DNA of 64,000 nucleotides from Firmicutes bacterium OM04-13BH (GTDB lineage: Bacteria; Bacillota; Clostridia; Lachnospirales; Lachnospiraceae). The stretch covers positions 186,001 through 250,000 of the forward strand of contig QULP01000004.1 of the NCBI GenBank assembly GCA_003481745.1, read 5' to 3'. A program made the translations under genes and the position numbers. Positions 1-7,943 of the stretch are shown here, one piece after another. Position 1 is the first letter of the stretch. Each line of letters starts with the position of its first letter. The notes under the pieces were generated by a model. It worked only from the letters and a program-made list of their open reading frames with translations, did no database searches and was not told where the DNA came from.

Positions 1-1046
1 GCAAAGGTGGTCTTGCCCTCGCCGGGATTGCCTTGCACAATGGTTACTTTCCCAAAGGGAATATACGGCTCCCATAGCCATTCAACGGTTTGCGTGTCAA
101 CCTCGCTCATGCGGATAATCTCAACGGTTTCTTCCTGCGGCGGCTCTTTCAAGCCGTAAATCGCTTCCCGGATATACTTCCCGTCTGTGATTTCTCTCCG
201 GCGCGTCTGCACCTCATTCCAGTCTTTGAAAAGAGGGATAAGGCGGTGGACAGTCAAGCCCTCTGGCATAAGCTCCGCAAGGCGGCTGCAAGCGTCGCTT
301 CCGGCTTGGTCGCTGTCAAGGCAGAGGTAAACGGTCTTGATGTTCGGACGGTCAGAGAGGAAACGCAGCAGGGCTTTTTCTCCCACGCCGCCCAGTGCCA
401 GATAGCTTTGCTTCTGCCAGTCCTTTTTGAACAGACAGAGGAAAGATAACAGGTCTATCGGGGCTTCAAAGACAAACAATCTTTCGCCCTCGCCACGGTA
501 GCAGAAGTTAAAGGCTTTGTCGCTGCCTTTCACATCAAGCCGGAAGCTCCCGGCTGTGCCACGCTGATGGGCATATCTCGGTACACCGCTTTCATCACGC
601 CCGACAAATACGGCGTTATGGTGGGCGGCTTCCTCGTAAATATCCCCGGTGGAAAAGAAAAAGCCCGACACATCTTCATCAATGCGGCGGGCGGCTGTGA
701 GGTAGTTCCTCGCTGTTCGGTTGTCGGGGCTGCGGGGCGGCAGTCGGAAGTCAGAAATGGGCGCGGGGCTTGGTCTGTCCGGCGGCGGTGCTGCGCCTTT
801 TTCTCCCGTCAGCAGTTCTACGGCTTCGGTAAAGCTCTTTCCGAAAAACTCCATGACAAAATCAACGGGTGCGCCGCCCTTGCTCTGGCTGTGCCTGTAC
901 CATTTGTTTCCCCGGACGGTCAAGCTGTCGTGCCGCTTCCAGCGGTATTCATTTCCGGCGCGGGTAAGCTGCTCGCCCTGTGATTGCAGGAAAGAAACAA
1001 TGTCGGCTTGGTTGGCGCGGTCTATCTGTTCTTGGGTGTAATACAT
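1..1046 (-). CDS. DUF3991/Toprim primase-like protein fused to RepA-like AAA ATPase (3' end cut by window)
   Basis: Partial gene, 348 codons visible from the ATG at 1046; it runs off the left edge. An N-terminal DNA-binding/CHC2-like part is followed by DUF3991 (about residues 100-180) and a Toprim fold: E194 in VFEAPIDLL and the D244-x-D246 pair in CLDSDQAG. At residue 339 a Walker A motif GNPGEGKT begins, so a RepA-like hexameric helicase ATPase is fused behind the Toprim part. In related elements the Toprim and ATPase parts are often separate proteins. The likely role is replication or conjugative DNA processing of the transposon. The start follows an AGAGAGGT-type ribosome site. Family assignment is firm; the exact role is inferred. 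Confidence 0.85.
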   Translation of the reverse strand, partial: MYYTQEQIDRANQADIVSFLQSQGEQLTRAGNEYRWKRHDSLTVRGNKWYRHSQSKGGAPVDFVMEFFGKSFTEAVELLTGEKGAAPPPDRPSPAPISDFRLPPRSPDNRTARNYLTAARRIDEDVSGFFFSTGDIYEEAAHHNAVFVGRDESGVPRYAHQRGTAGSFRLDVKGSDKAFNFCYRGEGERLFVFEAPIDLLSFLCLFKKDWQKQSYLALGGVGEKALLRFLSDRPNIKTVYLCLDSDQAGSDACSRLAELMPEGLTVHRLIPLFKDWNEVQTRRREITDGKYIREAIYGLKEPPQEETVEIIRMSEVDTQTVEWLWEPYIPFGKVTIVQGNPGEGKTTF

Positions 1047-1135
1047 GGCTGATACCTCTCTTTCTGTGGTTGAATTGTTCATAGTTTTGATGTAGAATGA
1101 AATCGAAAAATCGGAAGTTAGTGAGGTGCTGGATT

Positions 1136-1555
1136 GTGAATGAAAGAGAAAGAATTATTCACTTATGGTTTGAAATGTGGCTTACAAAACAGGATTTAGG
1201 TATTGATAATATTTTTGCAGAAGATGTAATTTATACTGAAAGTTGGAGTCCAAAATATAATAACCGTCAAGTCGTAAAACACTGGTTTCAGGAATGGAAT
1301 ACTCGTGGCAAAGTCGTTGCTTGGGAAATCAAACAATTTTTCCACAAAGGAAATCAGACGATTGTGGAGTGGTATTTCAAAAATGAAATGAACAATGGGA
1401 GCATAGAGGAATTTGATGGAATTTCCCTGGTTGAATGGACAAAGGATAATAAAATAAAATCATTGAAAGAGTTTGGTTGCAATTTGAATAATTATAATCC
1501 TTATGAGCATAGTGACCTGCCCGAATTTAGGGACGAAAGAGCAAGTTGGTTTTAA
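1136..1555 (+). CDS. NTF2-like / SnoaL-like family protein
   Basis: Predicted 139-residue protein with the alternating aromatic-rich pattern of NTF2-like cone folds (HLWFEMWL near the start, VVKHWFQEWN and TIVEWYFKNEM in the middle). An upstream ATG at 1097 exists, but a GAGGTG ribosome site at 1122-1127 sits eight bases before the GTG at 1136, so GTG is preferred. It is the only plus-strand gene in the transposon and is more AT-rich than its neighbours, so it is probably a cargo gene acquired separately. NTF2-like proteins include small-molecule isomerases, hydrolases and polyketide cyclases, but no catalytic residues can be assigned here. Function unknown. Confidence 0.75.
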   Translation: MNERERIIHLWFEMWLTKQDLGIDNIFAEDVIYTESWSPKYNNRQVVKHWFQEWNTRGKVVAWEIKQFFHKGNQTIVEWYFKNEMNNGSIEEFDGISLVEWTKDNKIKSLKEFGCNLNNYNPYEHSDLPEFRDERASWF

Positions 1556-1596
1556 TATTAGGAATCAATAGCGTCCATTTTATCGGAAAACATTTA

Positions 1597-1630
1597 GGAC
1601 GGACAAGTAAAACAGCTTGCCCGTCCTTTT
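1597..1630 (+). terminator. Rho-independent terminator of the NTF2-like gene
   Basis: GGACGG-A-CAAG pairs with CTTG-C-CCGTCC across an eight-base loop and is followed by TTTTCTTT on the plus strand. It lies between the convergent NTF2-like gene and the relaxase gene, so it may serve both directions. Confidence 0.8.
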
Positions 1631-1632
1631 CT

Positions 1633-3147
1633 TTATCGCTCCTGTTCCTGCCGCTTGGTGCGGCTCTGCGTCTGTTCCGGTTGGTCGGCGCGGAGTGCAA
1701 TATCCACGCACCTGCGGATTTTTTGAAGCTCGGCAACCTCGGTGCGGGTATCTTTCAGTTTGGTATAATCGCTGTCCCTCTGTGTTTTGAGGTCAGCATA
1801 TTCCTGTTCCCATTCCGCAATAGGCAAGGTCTTTGTTCCTTTCGGCAGATTTGCATGGAGATAGCGGCTTGCCGCGTTCCATAGGGTCAGCTCGGCGTGG
1901 TGGGCTTCCTCGTACTTGTCGCGCTTGTTTGTCCAGCCGTTTTGCAGCTTTTTCAGTTCATCGTGAATGGGCTTGTACTCTGTGTAGTTCTTCCCGTATT
2001 CAATTAGCTTTTGTAGCTTCTTCATGCGTTCCTCGGCGGTTTTCATTCCCTCCCGGATTGAATAGGCTTTATCACTGACAGAGGAAAGAGAAGCGTCCAG
2101 CTCATCAAGATTAGAGATACCATGCTCGGAGAGATAGTTGACCGCTGCCGCTATGGTTTTCAGTTCGTCAGCTGCGTGTTGGTGCTGCCAACTCTGCGAA
2201 TACTTCCGGCTCTTTTCTCTCTGAACGCTCAAATACTTCATCAACAGATTTGCAAGGTTGGGAGATTGCGGCGGCTGCTTCGGGGCGGTTTCCCGCGCTT
2301 TGAACAGGTCGGCAATCCATTCCTTGAGCTTGCTAATCTGCGCCCGGATTTCCCGGATAAGGCGGTTTGCCTTTTGGATATTGCGGTTCAGTTCGCCTTT
2401 CTCGGTGGCGATACCTTTCTTCTCCATCTGGCAAGCCGCCACGCCCATGTGGACGGTGGGTATCTCGTCAATTCCTCTCTCGGCGTTGCTGCGGTGGTCG
2501 ATACGCTCCGGGCTTCCGTTCCTCTCCAAAAAGTCGTTGGTAAAGTCAGCCCATGCCTTGCGCCACAAGAGGGTGTTGTCCTTGTCGTTCCAGCCTGTAA
2601 GGTCAATTTTGTGCGTCTTGTATCTGCCGCTTGGCAAGCGGATACGCTCGCCGTTTTCGTCAAGGTCATATTCCTTTTTGGATTTCGCTGCCCACGCGCC
2701 GCGCCCGTCAAGGGGGCGCATAGTCAGCATGATATGACAATGGGGATTGCCGCTGTCGGTGTCGTGAATGGCAAAATCAACGCACATTCCTCTGGAAACA
2801 AATTGAGAGGAACAGTATTCCCGGACAAGCCGGATCTGTTCCTCTCTGGATAATTCTATGGGGAGCGCTGCGTCAATCTCACGCGCAAGCTGGGCGTTCC
2901 CGGCTTTCTCATAAAGTTCCACGCTATTCCACAAGGTTGAACGGTCAGAAAATGAGGGTGGCGTGTGGGGCGGCAGCATGATTTCGGTATGGACAACGCC
3001 GCCTTTGCGAGTGTAGTCATGGGTCATTCCGTCCCATTCGTTTGTCAGCTTTTCGCCGCTTCGGTAGGCGGCTGCGGCAACGGCTGATTTGCCTTTTCCT
3101 CGGCTCACAATGCCGATGTTCCAATGGTAAATGGCTATGGGTATCAC
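1633..3147 (-). CDS. MobA/MobL family relaxase
   Basis: DNA-nicking relaxase of the MOBQ class, which starts conjugative transfer by cleaving at oriT and staying bound to the 5' end. Visible motifs are the N-terminal IAIYHWNIG strand, KSAVAAAAYRSG (probable catalytic tyrosine near residue 28) and the HUH metal site NPHCHIML near residues 134-141. The last 200 residues are charged and predicted coiled coil. About 504 residues, normal for the family. Start choice is difficult: the expected start position (3138-3136), correctly spaced from GGGAGGTGA, reads ATA instead of ATG. The only in-frame canonical alternative nearby is GTG at 3147, which overlaps the ribosome site. An ATG at 3336 would add an unlikely extension through the oriT region. 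Confidence 0.9.
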   Translation of the reverse strand: MIPIAIYHWNIGIVSRGKGKSAVAAAAYRSGEKLTNEWDGMTHDYTRKGGVVHTEIMLPPHTPPSFSDRSTLWNSVELYEKAGNAQLAREIDAALPIELSREEQIRLVREYCSSQFVSRGMCVDFAIHDTDSGNPHCHIMLTMRPLDGRGAWAAKSKKEYDLDENGERIRLPSGRYKTHKIDLTGWNDKDNTLLWRKAWADFTNDFLERNGSPERIDHRSNAERGIDEIPTVHMGVAACQMEKKGIATEKGELNRNIQKANRLIREIRAQISKLKEWIADLFKARETAPKQPPQSPNLANLLMKYLSVQREKSRKYSQSWQHQHAADELKTIAAAVNYLSEHGISNLDELDASLSSVSDKAYSIREGMKTAEERMKKLQKLIEYGKNYTEYKPIHDELKKLQNGWTNKRDKYEEAHHAELTLWNAASRYLHANLPKGTKTLPIAEWEQEYADLKTQRDSDYTKLKDTRTEVAELQKIRRCVDIALRADQPEQTQSRTKRQEQER

Positions 3148-3204
3148 CTCCCGGATAGGATAATAAAACCCGCAAAAATGGTACAGACGCCAAAGGCGGG
3201 TGTA

Positions 3205-3378
3205 CTGTTTTTGTGGGTGTGCAGGGATAGCCGCGAAGCGGCGCAAGGGGTGCAGCCCCTTGTTGCGGCAAAGCCGCCATATCAGAGCGCGGGGAAATCT
3301 CCCTGTGCGGAGATAAGCCCTCGGCAGAGCGCACACGCCCGTAAGGGTGTATAAGTGCGCCCTTAGTTCCTAAGGGAT
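3205..3378 (+). other. oriT region with MOBQ-type nick site
   Basis: This non-coding stretch between relaxase and DUF3847 genes contains several inverted repeats (for example GCGGCAAAGCCGC and AGGGGTGCAGCCCCTT). At 3333-3350 lies a hairpin of the form ACACGCCC-gtaa-GGGTGT, directly followed at 3352-3363 by TAAGTGCGCCCT. The plasmid RSF1010/R1162 oriT has the same layout, an inverted repeat followed by TAAGTGCGCCCT, and is cut by MobA between the second G and the C. By analogy the nick would be between 3359 and 3360. The match is from memory of the RSF1010 sequence. Confidence 0.75.
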
Positions 3379-3675
3379 TTATTCGGCGTTCCCGCTTTCG
3401 GCTCGTTTTTTCAGATATTCCCGTACTGGCTCACTCGTTAATGCAAGCCGGAGAAGCGCGGCGGCTTCCTCGTCGGTCATGTTCTTTGCTTCCGGCACAA
3501 TGCTTTCAAAGACCGCGCCCCGGACAATAAGGCGGTGGCTGCGTGTTCTGCGTTCCTCTTTGGATAGCTTCTGACGCAGCATCTTTTCCCGATTTTCAAA
3601 CTGCCGGATTTTCTTCTTTCCGTCCTCAATCTCGGCTTGCAGCTCCTCGCGGGTTTTCTCTCTTGGCTTTGTCAT
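3379..3675 (-). CDS. DUF3847 family protein
   Basis: Predicted 98-residue charged helical protein. DUF3847 proteins sit directly upstream of MobA/MobL relaxases in many clostridial mobilizable elements. The N-terminal half (EELQAEIEDGKKKIRQFENR) looks like a coiled coil; the C-terminal half contains the conserved TDEEAAALLRLAL segment. An earlier start at 3705 is possible, but ATG 3675 follows AAAGGAG at good spacing. The position beside oriT suggests a relaxosome accessory or copy-control protein, but this is inference. Confidence 0.8.
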   Translation of the reverse strand: MTKPREKTREELQAEIEDGKKKIRQFENREKMLRQKLSKEERRTRSHRLIVRGAVFESIVPEAKNMTDEEAAALLRLALTSEPVREYLKKRAESGNAE

Positions 3676-3708
3676 GGTTGGTCGCTCCTTTCTGCTTATA
3701 AGCATAGA

Positions 3709-3739
3709 AAAAGGACAGTCGATTTTCTCGGCTGCCCTT
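3709..3739 (-). terminator. Terminator after the sigma/anti-sigma operon
   Basis: On the minus strand AAGGGCAGCCGA pairs with TCGACTGTCCTT around a GAAAA loop and runs into TTTTTC. It lies downstream of the anti-sigma gene and just before the ribosome site of the DUF3847 gene. Confidence 0.75.
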
Positions 3740-3827
3740 GTAAAATAGAAAACTTATTTACTTTGCAAGAAGGTTTTGTTCGGATACTTTTTCATCAGAA
3801 GTATGGCTTGTTTGGGCGTGGGGCATA

Positions 3828-4676
3828 TCAGTCTGAGTTTCCGTCAAAGTCTGTGTTATGATAGTGTTCATATAACCAGTATTTTCCCTCAAACTCAACG
3901 ACAATGTTATCGCCGTACTGATAAACCGCAGCCCCTACAATATCATCATTTGCTTGGAAATTTTCTTTTGGTTCTTCCGAAGAACTAACTGTGTTTTCGA
4001 TTTTTCCTAACAAATTGAAAGAACTTTTTTCATCTGCGAAGTTGGGTTGAGAGTCAACGATTTGATAAAGCGTATCATTTACATAGACCATAGGAGCAAT
4101 ATCTCCAGAAATGGGAACCAATGCCTTTAGCAAATCTTCTCCTGTTACACCTAATTGTGCTTCATCGCTTGCAAAAGGAATACGCAGCAGGTATTGTTGG
4201 TCTACTTCGTAAAGATATATATAAATGCCTGAGCCAACATCTTGTGTGTCACCTAAAAGAGAAAGAACATCTTCTCTTGTCATGGTCGGTGTTAGTTCTT
4301 TAATTTGCTCAGATGTTACCTGCGTCGGTGTATCGAGCGGTTTTTTGTTTTCTGGTATTAGACTAAGGATTTCTTCAGTCAACGGGTTACTTTCTCCTGC
4401 GTCAATCGTTTTTGCAGCTTCTTTTATTTCTTTATGAGAATAGTCGCTCAAATCTTCAACAGCAATGCCGAGAGAATTGAGATAATCAACCGCTGCATTA
4501 TATTGAATTATATCAACGGCAAATGCGGTCAATGGTATCATCAAGCACAAGCAAGCTGCAATAGCCCCCCACTTTACCCAAATGGGCTTTTTGGCTTTCT
4601 TCTTGTAGTTGAGAGCTTCATCGACATATTTTGTATCAAGTTCGCTCATAGCGTCGGAAAACTTCTTTGCGTTCAT
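3828..4676 (-). CDS. Putative membrane-anchored anti-sigma factor
   Basis: A 282-residue protein with a short cytoplasmic N-terminus starting MNAKKFSDAMSELDTKYVDE, one transmembrane helix at about residues 33-55 (WGAIAACLCLMIPLTAFAV) and a long extracellular region. This architecture, and a four-base ATGA overlap with the sigma factor gene upstream, match clostridial anti-sigma/sigma pairs. The outer domain has no recognised fold; the repeated hydrophobic/acidic stretches and the segment LTPTMTREDVLSLLGDTQDVG suggest a sensor part. It most likely holds the ECF factor at the membrane until an envelope signal arrives. Confidence 0.7.
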   Translation of the reverse strand: MNAKKFSDAMSELDTKYVDEALNYKKKAKKPIWVKWGAIAACLCLMIPLTAFAVDIIQYNAAVDYLNSLGIAVEDLSDYSHKEIKEAAKTIDAGESNPLTEEILSLIPENKKPLDTPTQVTSEQIKELTPTMTREDVLSLLGDTQDVGSGIYIYLYEVDQQYLLRIPFASDEAQLGVTGEDLLKALVPISGDIAPMVYVNDTLYQIVDSQPNFADEKSSFNLLGKIENTVSSSEEPKENFQANDDIVGAAVYQYGDNIVVEFEGKYWLYEHYHNTDFDGNSD

Positions 4677-5233
4677 ATGAATACCTCTCTTTCAATCAAA
4701 TATTGCTTCATCTTCTCGCGGATACGGGTCAGCCGGACAGAAATGTTTTTCTCTGAAAGCCCTACAAACTCGGCTATGTCCTTGTAGCTGTCAGAAAACC
4801 AATAGCGGCGCATGAAAATAACGCGGTTTTCGGTAGTCAGCGTGTCTAAAAATGCTTCAATGATACGGGCTAACTCTTTGGCTTCGATTTCTGCTTCTAC
4901 TGTATTCGGGGCTGCTATACAGGCTTCAATTTCTTCCAAAGCAATCGTGTAATGGCTGCTCCGTTTGGCTGCTTCCTTTCTCCAATAGATTTTGAGTGAA
5001 ATGTTCCGAATGATTTTAACAAGATAAGATAGCAGCGGGTTAGGTCGTGCCGGGGGAATGGCGTTCCATGCGCCTAAATAAGCGTCGTTTACACATTCCT
5101 CCGCGTCTTGTCTGCTGCCTACGATATGGTAGGAAAGATTGTGGCAGACCTTTCCGTATTTTATATCCAGCTCTCGTATGCCTTGTTCTGAACGTCCAAA
5201 AAACATTTCTATGATTTTTTCGTCGTCTATCAT
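4673..5233 (-). CDS. ECF-type RNA polymerase sigma factor
   Basis: A 186-residue sigma-70 family protein with only regions 2 and 4. Region 2 is visible around residues 20-90 (DAEECVNDAYLGAWNAIPP). Region 4 covers the last 50 residues, with the helix-turn-helix YKDIAEFVGLSEKNISVRLT. ATG at 5233 follows GGAGGCGG. It is translationally coupled to the putative anti-sigma factor. Such pairs are common cargo in Lachnospiraceae transposons and often control envelope-stress genes, but no target promoter can be identified here. Confidence 0.9.
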   Translation of the reverse strand: MIDDEKIIEMFFGRSEQGIRELDIKYGKVCHNLSYHIVGSRQDAEECVNDAYLGAWNAIPPARPNPLLSYLVKIIRNISLKIYWRKEAAKRSSHYTIALEEIEACIAAPNTVEAEIEAKELARIIEAFLDTLTTENRVIFMRRYWFSDSYKDIAEFVGLSEKNISVRLTRIREKMKQYLIEREVFI

Positions 5234-5317
5234 CTCACCGCCTCCTTTCGGGCTTCACCTATGTACTACGGTTTCAGCGGCAAATACTACATCTAATCCG
5301 AAACTTTTTCAAAAAAA

Positions 5318-5632
5318 TTATAGCACATCTTTTTGAATAGGGTGTGTCAAGTTGCCGGAATGTTTCTTTGCCGCTTCGCTTGCCGCCCTGCGGCGTTCCT
5401 CGTTGTATGGGGCGGTCAGACGGAAAGAGAAACGCCCCTTGCGGATTTCAAACTCCATGCAGCCCGTGTCCGGGTCTGCGTCGATCTGGCGGCACTGGTC
5501 GGGGTGAGCTACGGCGTAGGCGGTCAGCCTGTTCTTGAGGTCGGTGTTGTGGGTGCGGATATGGATAAGCGGGTCTTTCTCGTCAAACCAAATATCGGTG
5601 GTCTTTTCCTGCTTTGTCAGCCCTGTTCTCAT
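5318..5632 (-). CDS. Conserved mobile-element protein, function unknown
   Basis: A 104-residue soluble protein opening MRTGLTKQEKTTDIWFDEKD. It recalls small proteins found repeatedly in clostridial mobilizable elements, but I know no function for it. Visible features are a compact alpha/beta-like N-terminal half and an arginine-rich RFSFRLTAPYNEERRRAASE segment. Start ATG 5632 follows AGGAGA. It is encoded between TnpW and the sigma factor, in the same direction as both. Confidence 0.6.
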   Translation of the reverse strand: MRTGLTKQEKTTDIWFDEKDPLIHIRTHNTDLKNRLTAYAVAHPDQCRQIDADPDTGCMEFEIRKGRFSFRLTAPYNEERRRAASEAAKKHSGNLTHPIQKDVL

Positions 5633-5648
5633 AAACTCTCCTTTCTGC

Positions 5649-5671
5649 GCCCCTGTTACGCAATAGGGGCA
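5649..5671. other. Hairpin upstream of the 5632 gene
   Basis: GCCCCT and AGGGGC form a six-base-pair stem with a ten-base loop. It sits just before the ribosome site of the minus-strand gene starting at 5632. On the plus strand it is followed by ATTTTTC, so it could act as a terminator only in that direction. Confidence 0.4.
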
Positions 5672-5765
5672 TTTTTCGGGTGTTTTTCCCGGCTCTTGAC
5701 TTGGGGAAAATGAGGATTTTCAAATAGAAACCGCCCGGACAGGGAATGGTTCGTCGGGGCGGCTG

Positions 5766-5957
5766 TTATCGCAAGATTTCTGTTTTTTCCGGCTCTTGAC
5801 CGTCAGACGCGGATAAACGCAAACTGTCGGCAAGTACCAGTTTGAGCAGTTTGTCGCGGAATGTTTCTGTGCTGCTGTGATTGAAAAACAACTCCGCAAC
5901 AATGGTCTGCCCGTTCCTCTGGGTCGTGATGATGCTGTCGGGGGTCTGTTCTGTCAT
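5766..5957 (-). CDS. tnpW: TnpW family transposon-encoded protein
   Basis: A 63-residue protein opening MTEQTPDSIITTQRNGQTIV, the recognisable signature of TnpW, a small protein of unknown function encoded beside TnpX in Tn4451-like elements. ATG 5957 follows AAAGGAGCCGCCT. It lies directly after the recombinase gene and its terminator, on the same strand. Another frame (5720-5902) overlaps it but has no family match. Confidence 0.8.
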   Translation of the reverse strand: MTEQTPDSIITTQRNGQTIVAELFFNHSSTETFRDKLLKLVLADSLRLSASDGQEPEKTEILR

Positions 5958-5982
5958 AGGCGGCTCCTTTCTTTGGGCGCAA

Positions 5983-6017
5983 AAGAGGGATTTCCCGTAG
6001 TTCGGAAAATCCCTCTT
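5983..6017 (-). terminator. Terminator after tnpX
   Basis: AAGAGGGATTT-c-CCG pairs with CGG-a-AAATCCCTCTT in a long stem. On the minus strand it is followed by TTTTGCG. It lies between the tnpX stop and the tnpW ribosome site, so it probably limits read-through from the recombinase gene. Confidence 0.75.
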
Positions 6018-6036
6018 GGTTGACGGTTATTCTGTT

Positions 6037-7887
6037 TTACTGTGTGGGCTGTGCGGCGGCTGCCTGCGCCTTTCGCCTTGCCCGGTATTCCCGCGCTTTC
6101 ATGCGGTCATACTCCCGCTGCTTTTCAAGGTTTCGCGCCCGGTACTCCCTTGAATACTGCCGGTGGTAGGCGCGGCTCTTTTCCTTTTTGGCTTCTTCGA
6201 TTTCCTCACGCATTTGCCGGATTTCCTGCTCGGTCGGTTCTGCAAGCTGTGTCACTTCATTCTCAAACTTGCCAATATAATTGAAATATATGCTGATGTG
6301 CTGGATTGCGTATCTCGCCCTTTTCTGGTCGCGCTCATGCACTTCAATCCGGCTGATAAACTCGTTGAGGATAGTAGGGGTAAGGTCGGTAAAGGCAGCA
6401 TGGCGTTCCGTCAGCTTCAAAAACTTCTGCGCCCGTCCTCCCGCGTTCTCATAAGCGGATAGCTGCTCTTGGAGCGTGGCAAGCTCCGCTTTCAGCGCAT
6501 AGTATTCTTCCGAATACTTTTGCGACATCTGCTCATAACGGTCTTGCGGGATCGTGCCGAGGGCGTTGTCCTCGTAGAGCTTATTCAGCACCTTGTCAAT
6601 CTGTTCAAGGCGCGTCGTGATTTGCGGAATACGCTTCTGCTGTTTCTTAGTCTGGTCGGTCTGCTGCATGGCAAGGTTCTTTTTCACTAAGGCTTCAAAC
6701 TCCACCCGGTTGCTGATAGAATAGTCCTCGATTTTCTTCAGCACTTCCGCGATGGTCTGCATGAGCAAGTCCGCGTCCATGATGTGCGGGGAATTGCACT
6801 TGGGATTTTTTGCTTTTCCCTTGTGGTACTCGCTGCAATAGGCAACATGACGCTTGCCACCATTCCGATAATCTATGCGAATGTGCATTTTTGCGCCGCA
6901 GTCCTTACAGAAAAGCAAGCCGGACAGAGGGTGGATTTCCCCGTCCCCGTTGGGGCGTTTGACGGGTGCGTTTTCCAAAATCCGCTGTACGGTTTCAAAA
7001 TCGCTGCGGCTGATAATCGGCTCATGCACATTTTCTGTGATGTGCCACTGGCTCCGGTCTACATAGTGGTTATGCTTATCCCGGAAATGCTTTGTAGTCT
7101 TGAAGTTGACCACATCGCCGCAATACTCCTGCCGTGTGAGGATATTGGTCAAGGTGGCTTTGTTCCACTTGCAGCGGTTATCCTCGTTGAGCGTCTTATT
7201 TTTACAGGTTCCCCGCCCCCGGTCTTTCATATAGAAAGTGGGGGTTGGGATTTGCTCCTGTGTCAGATATACGGCGATTTGGTTGCGGTTCTTCCCGCCG
7301 ATAAACAGACGGAAAATCAAACGGACAACCTCGGCGGCTTCCTCGTCGATTATCCAAAAATCCTTGTTGCCCGGGTCTTTCATATAGCCGTAGGGGGCTT
7401 CGGTGACAATCGGCTTTCCACTCATGCCTTTGGTCTTAATGCCTGTTTTCACTTTCTTGCTGATGTCCTTTGCGTACCACTCCGACATGATATTGATAAA
7501 GGGCGCAAACTCCAATGTGTCGGGCTTCTCGCTGTCTATCCCGTTGTTGACCGCGATAAAGCGCACATTGTTCCGTCTGAATATCTCCATCGCGTTGCCG
7601 ACTTGGAGATAGTCACGCCCCCAGCGGGTAAGGTCTTTCATAATACACACGCCGATTTTGCCGCTTTCCACATCTTCAATCATGCGGGAGTAGGCGGAAC
7701 GGTCAAAAAACCTGCCGCTTTCGTCGTCGTCAATGTAGTGCCGGATATTGGTTAGGTGCTGCCCTCTGGCATAGTTCTCCAAAAATATTTTTTGGTTCTG
7801 TATGCTGTTGCTCTCGCCGCCGTCCCTGTCCTCGTCGCCTACGGAAAGGCGGGAGTAAAGGGCTGTAATTTTGCTATAATCAGTCAT
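6037..7887 (-). CDS. tnpX: TnpX-like large serine recombinase
   Basis: A 616-residue recombinase that excises and inserts the transposon. The N-terminal resolvase domain has the catalytic serine near residue 15 (ALYSRLSVGDE) and KDLTRWGRD further on. The recombinase domain follows, with GYMKDPGN. A zinc ribbon has LLFCKDCGAKMH and a second pair of cysteines about 35 residues later. The rest is coiled coil, with an arginine-rich tail. An upstream in-frame ATG at 8034 would extend it through the element boundary into virD4 sequence; ATG 7887 with AGGAGG eight bases upstream is the natural start. The gene reads inward from the element's right end, as in Tn4451. Confidence 0.93.
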   Translation of the reverse strand: MTDYSKITALYSRLSVGDEDRDGGESNSIQNQKIFLENYARGQHLTNIRHYIDDDESGRFFDRSAYSRMIEDVESGKIGVCIMKDLTRWGRDYLQVGNAMEIFRRNNVRFIAVNNGIDSEKPDTLEFAPFINIMSEWYAKDISKKVKTGIKTKGMSGKPIVTEAPYGYMKDPGNKDFWIIDEEAAEVVRLIFRLFIGGKNRNQIAVYLTQEQIPTPTFYMKDRGRGTCKNKTLNEDNRCKWNKATLTNILTRQEYCGDVVNFKTTKHFRDKHNHYVDRSQWHITENVHEPIISRSDFETVQRILENAPVKRPNGDGEIHPLSGLLFCKDCGAKMHIRIDYRNGGKRHVAYCSEYHKGKAKNPKCNSPHIMDADLLMQTIAEVLKKIEDYSISNRVEFEALVKKNLAMQQTDQTKKQQKRIPQITTRLEQIDKVLNKLYEDNALGTIPQDRYEQMSQKYSEEYYALKAELATLQEQLSAYENAGGRAQKFLKLTERHAAFTDLTPTILNEFISRIEVHERDQKRARYAIQHISIYFNYIGKFENEVTQLAEPTEQEIRQMREEIEEAKKEKSRAYHRQYSREYRARNLEKQREYDRMKAREYRARRKAQAAAAQPTQ

Positions 7888-7943
7888 GTGCATAACCTCC
7901 TGTGCGTCCATGTATGTGTCATTTACACTTAAAATTATGCACT

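Noticed and set aside
2122..2853. Long plus-strand frame over the relaxase gene
   Set aside because: Lies wholly opposite a well-supported relaxase; no ribosome site or family match. GC-rich DNA produces long shadow frames.
5317..5350. TTGACA and TATAAT before the sigma factor gene at 5233
   Set aside because: The boxes are 22 bases apart on the minus strand, too far for a normal sigma-A promoter.
5720..5902. Minus-strand frame overlapping tnpW
   Set aside because: tnpW in the other frame has the clear family match and ribosome site.
6784..7755. 323-residue plus-strand frame over tnpX
   Set aside because: Antisense to the recombinase; hydrophobic, low-information translation and no ribosome site.
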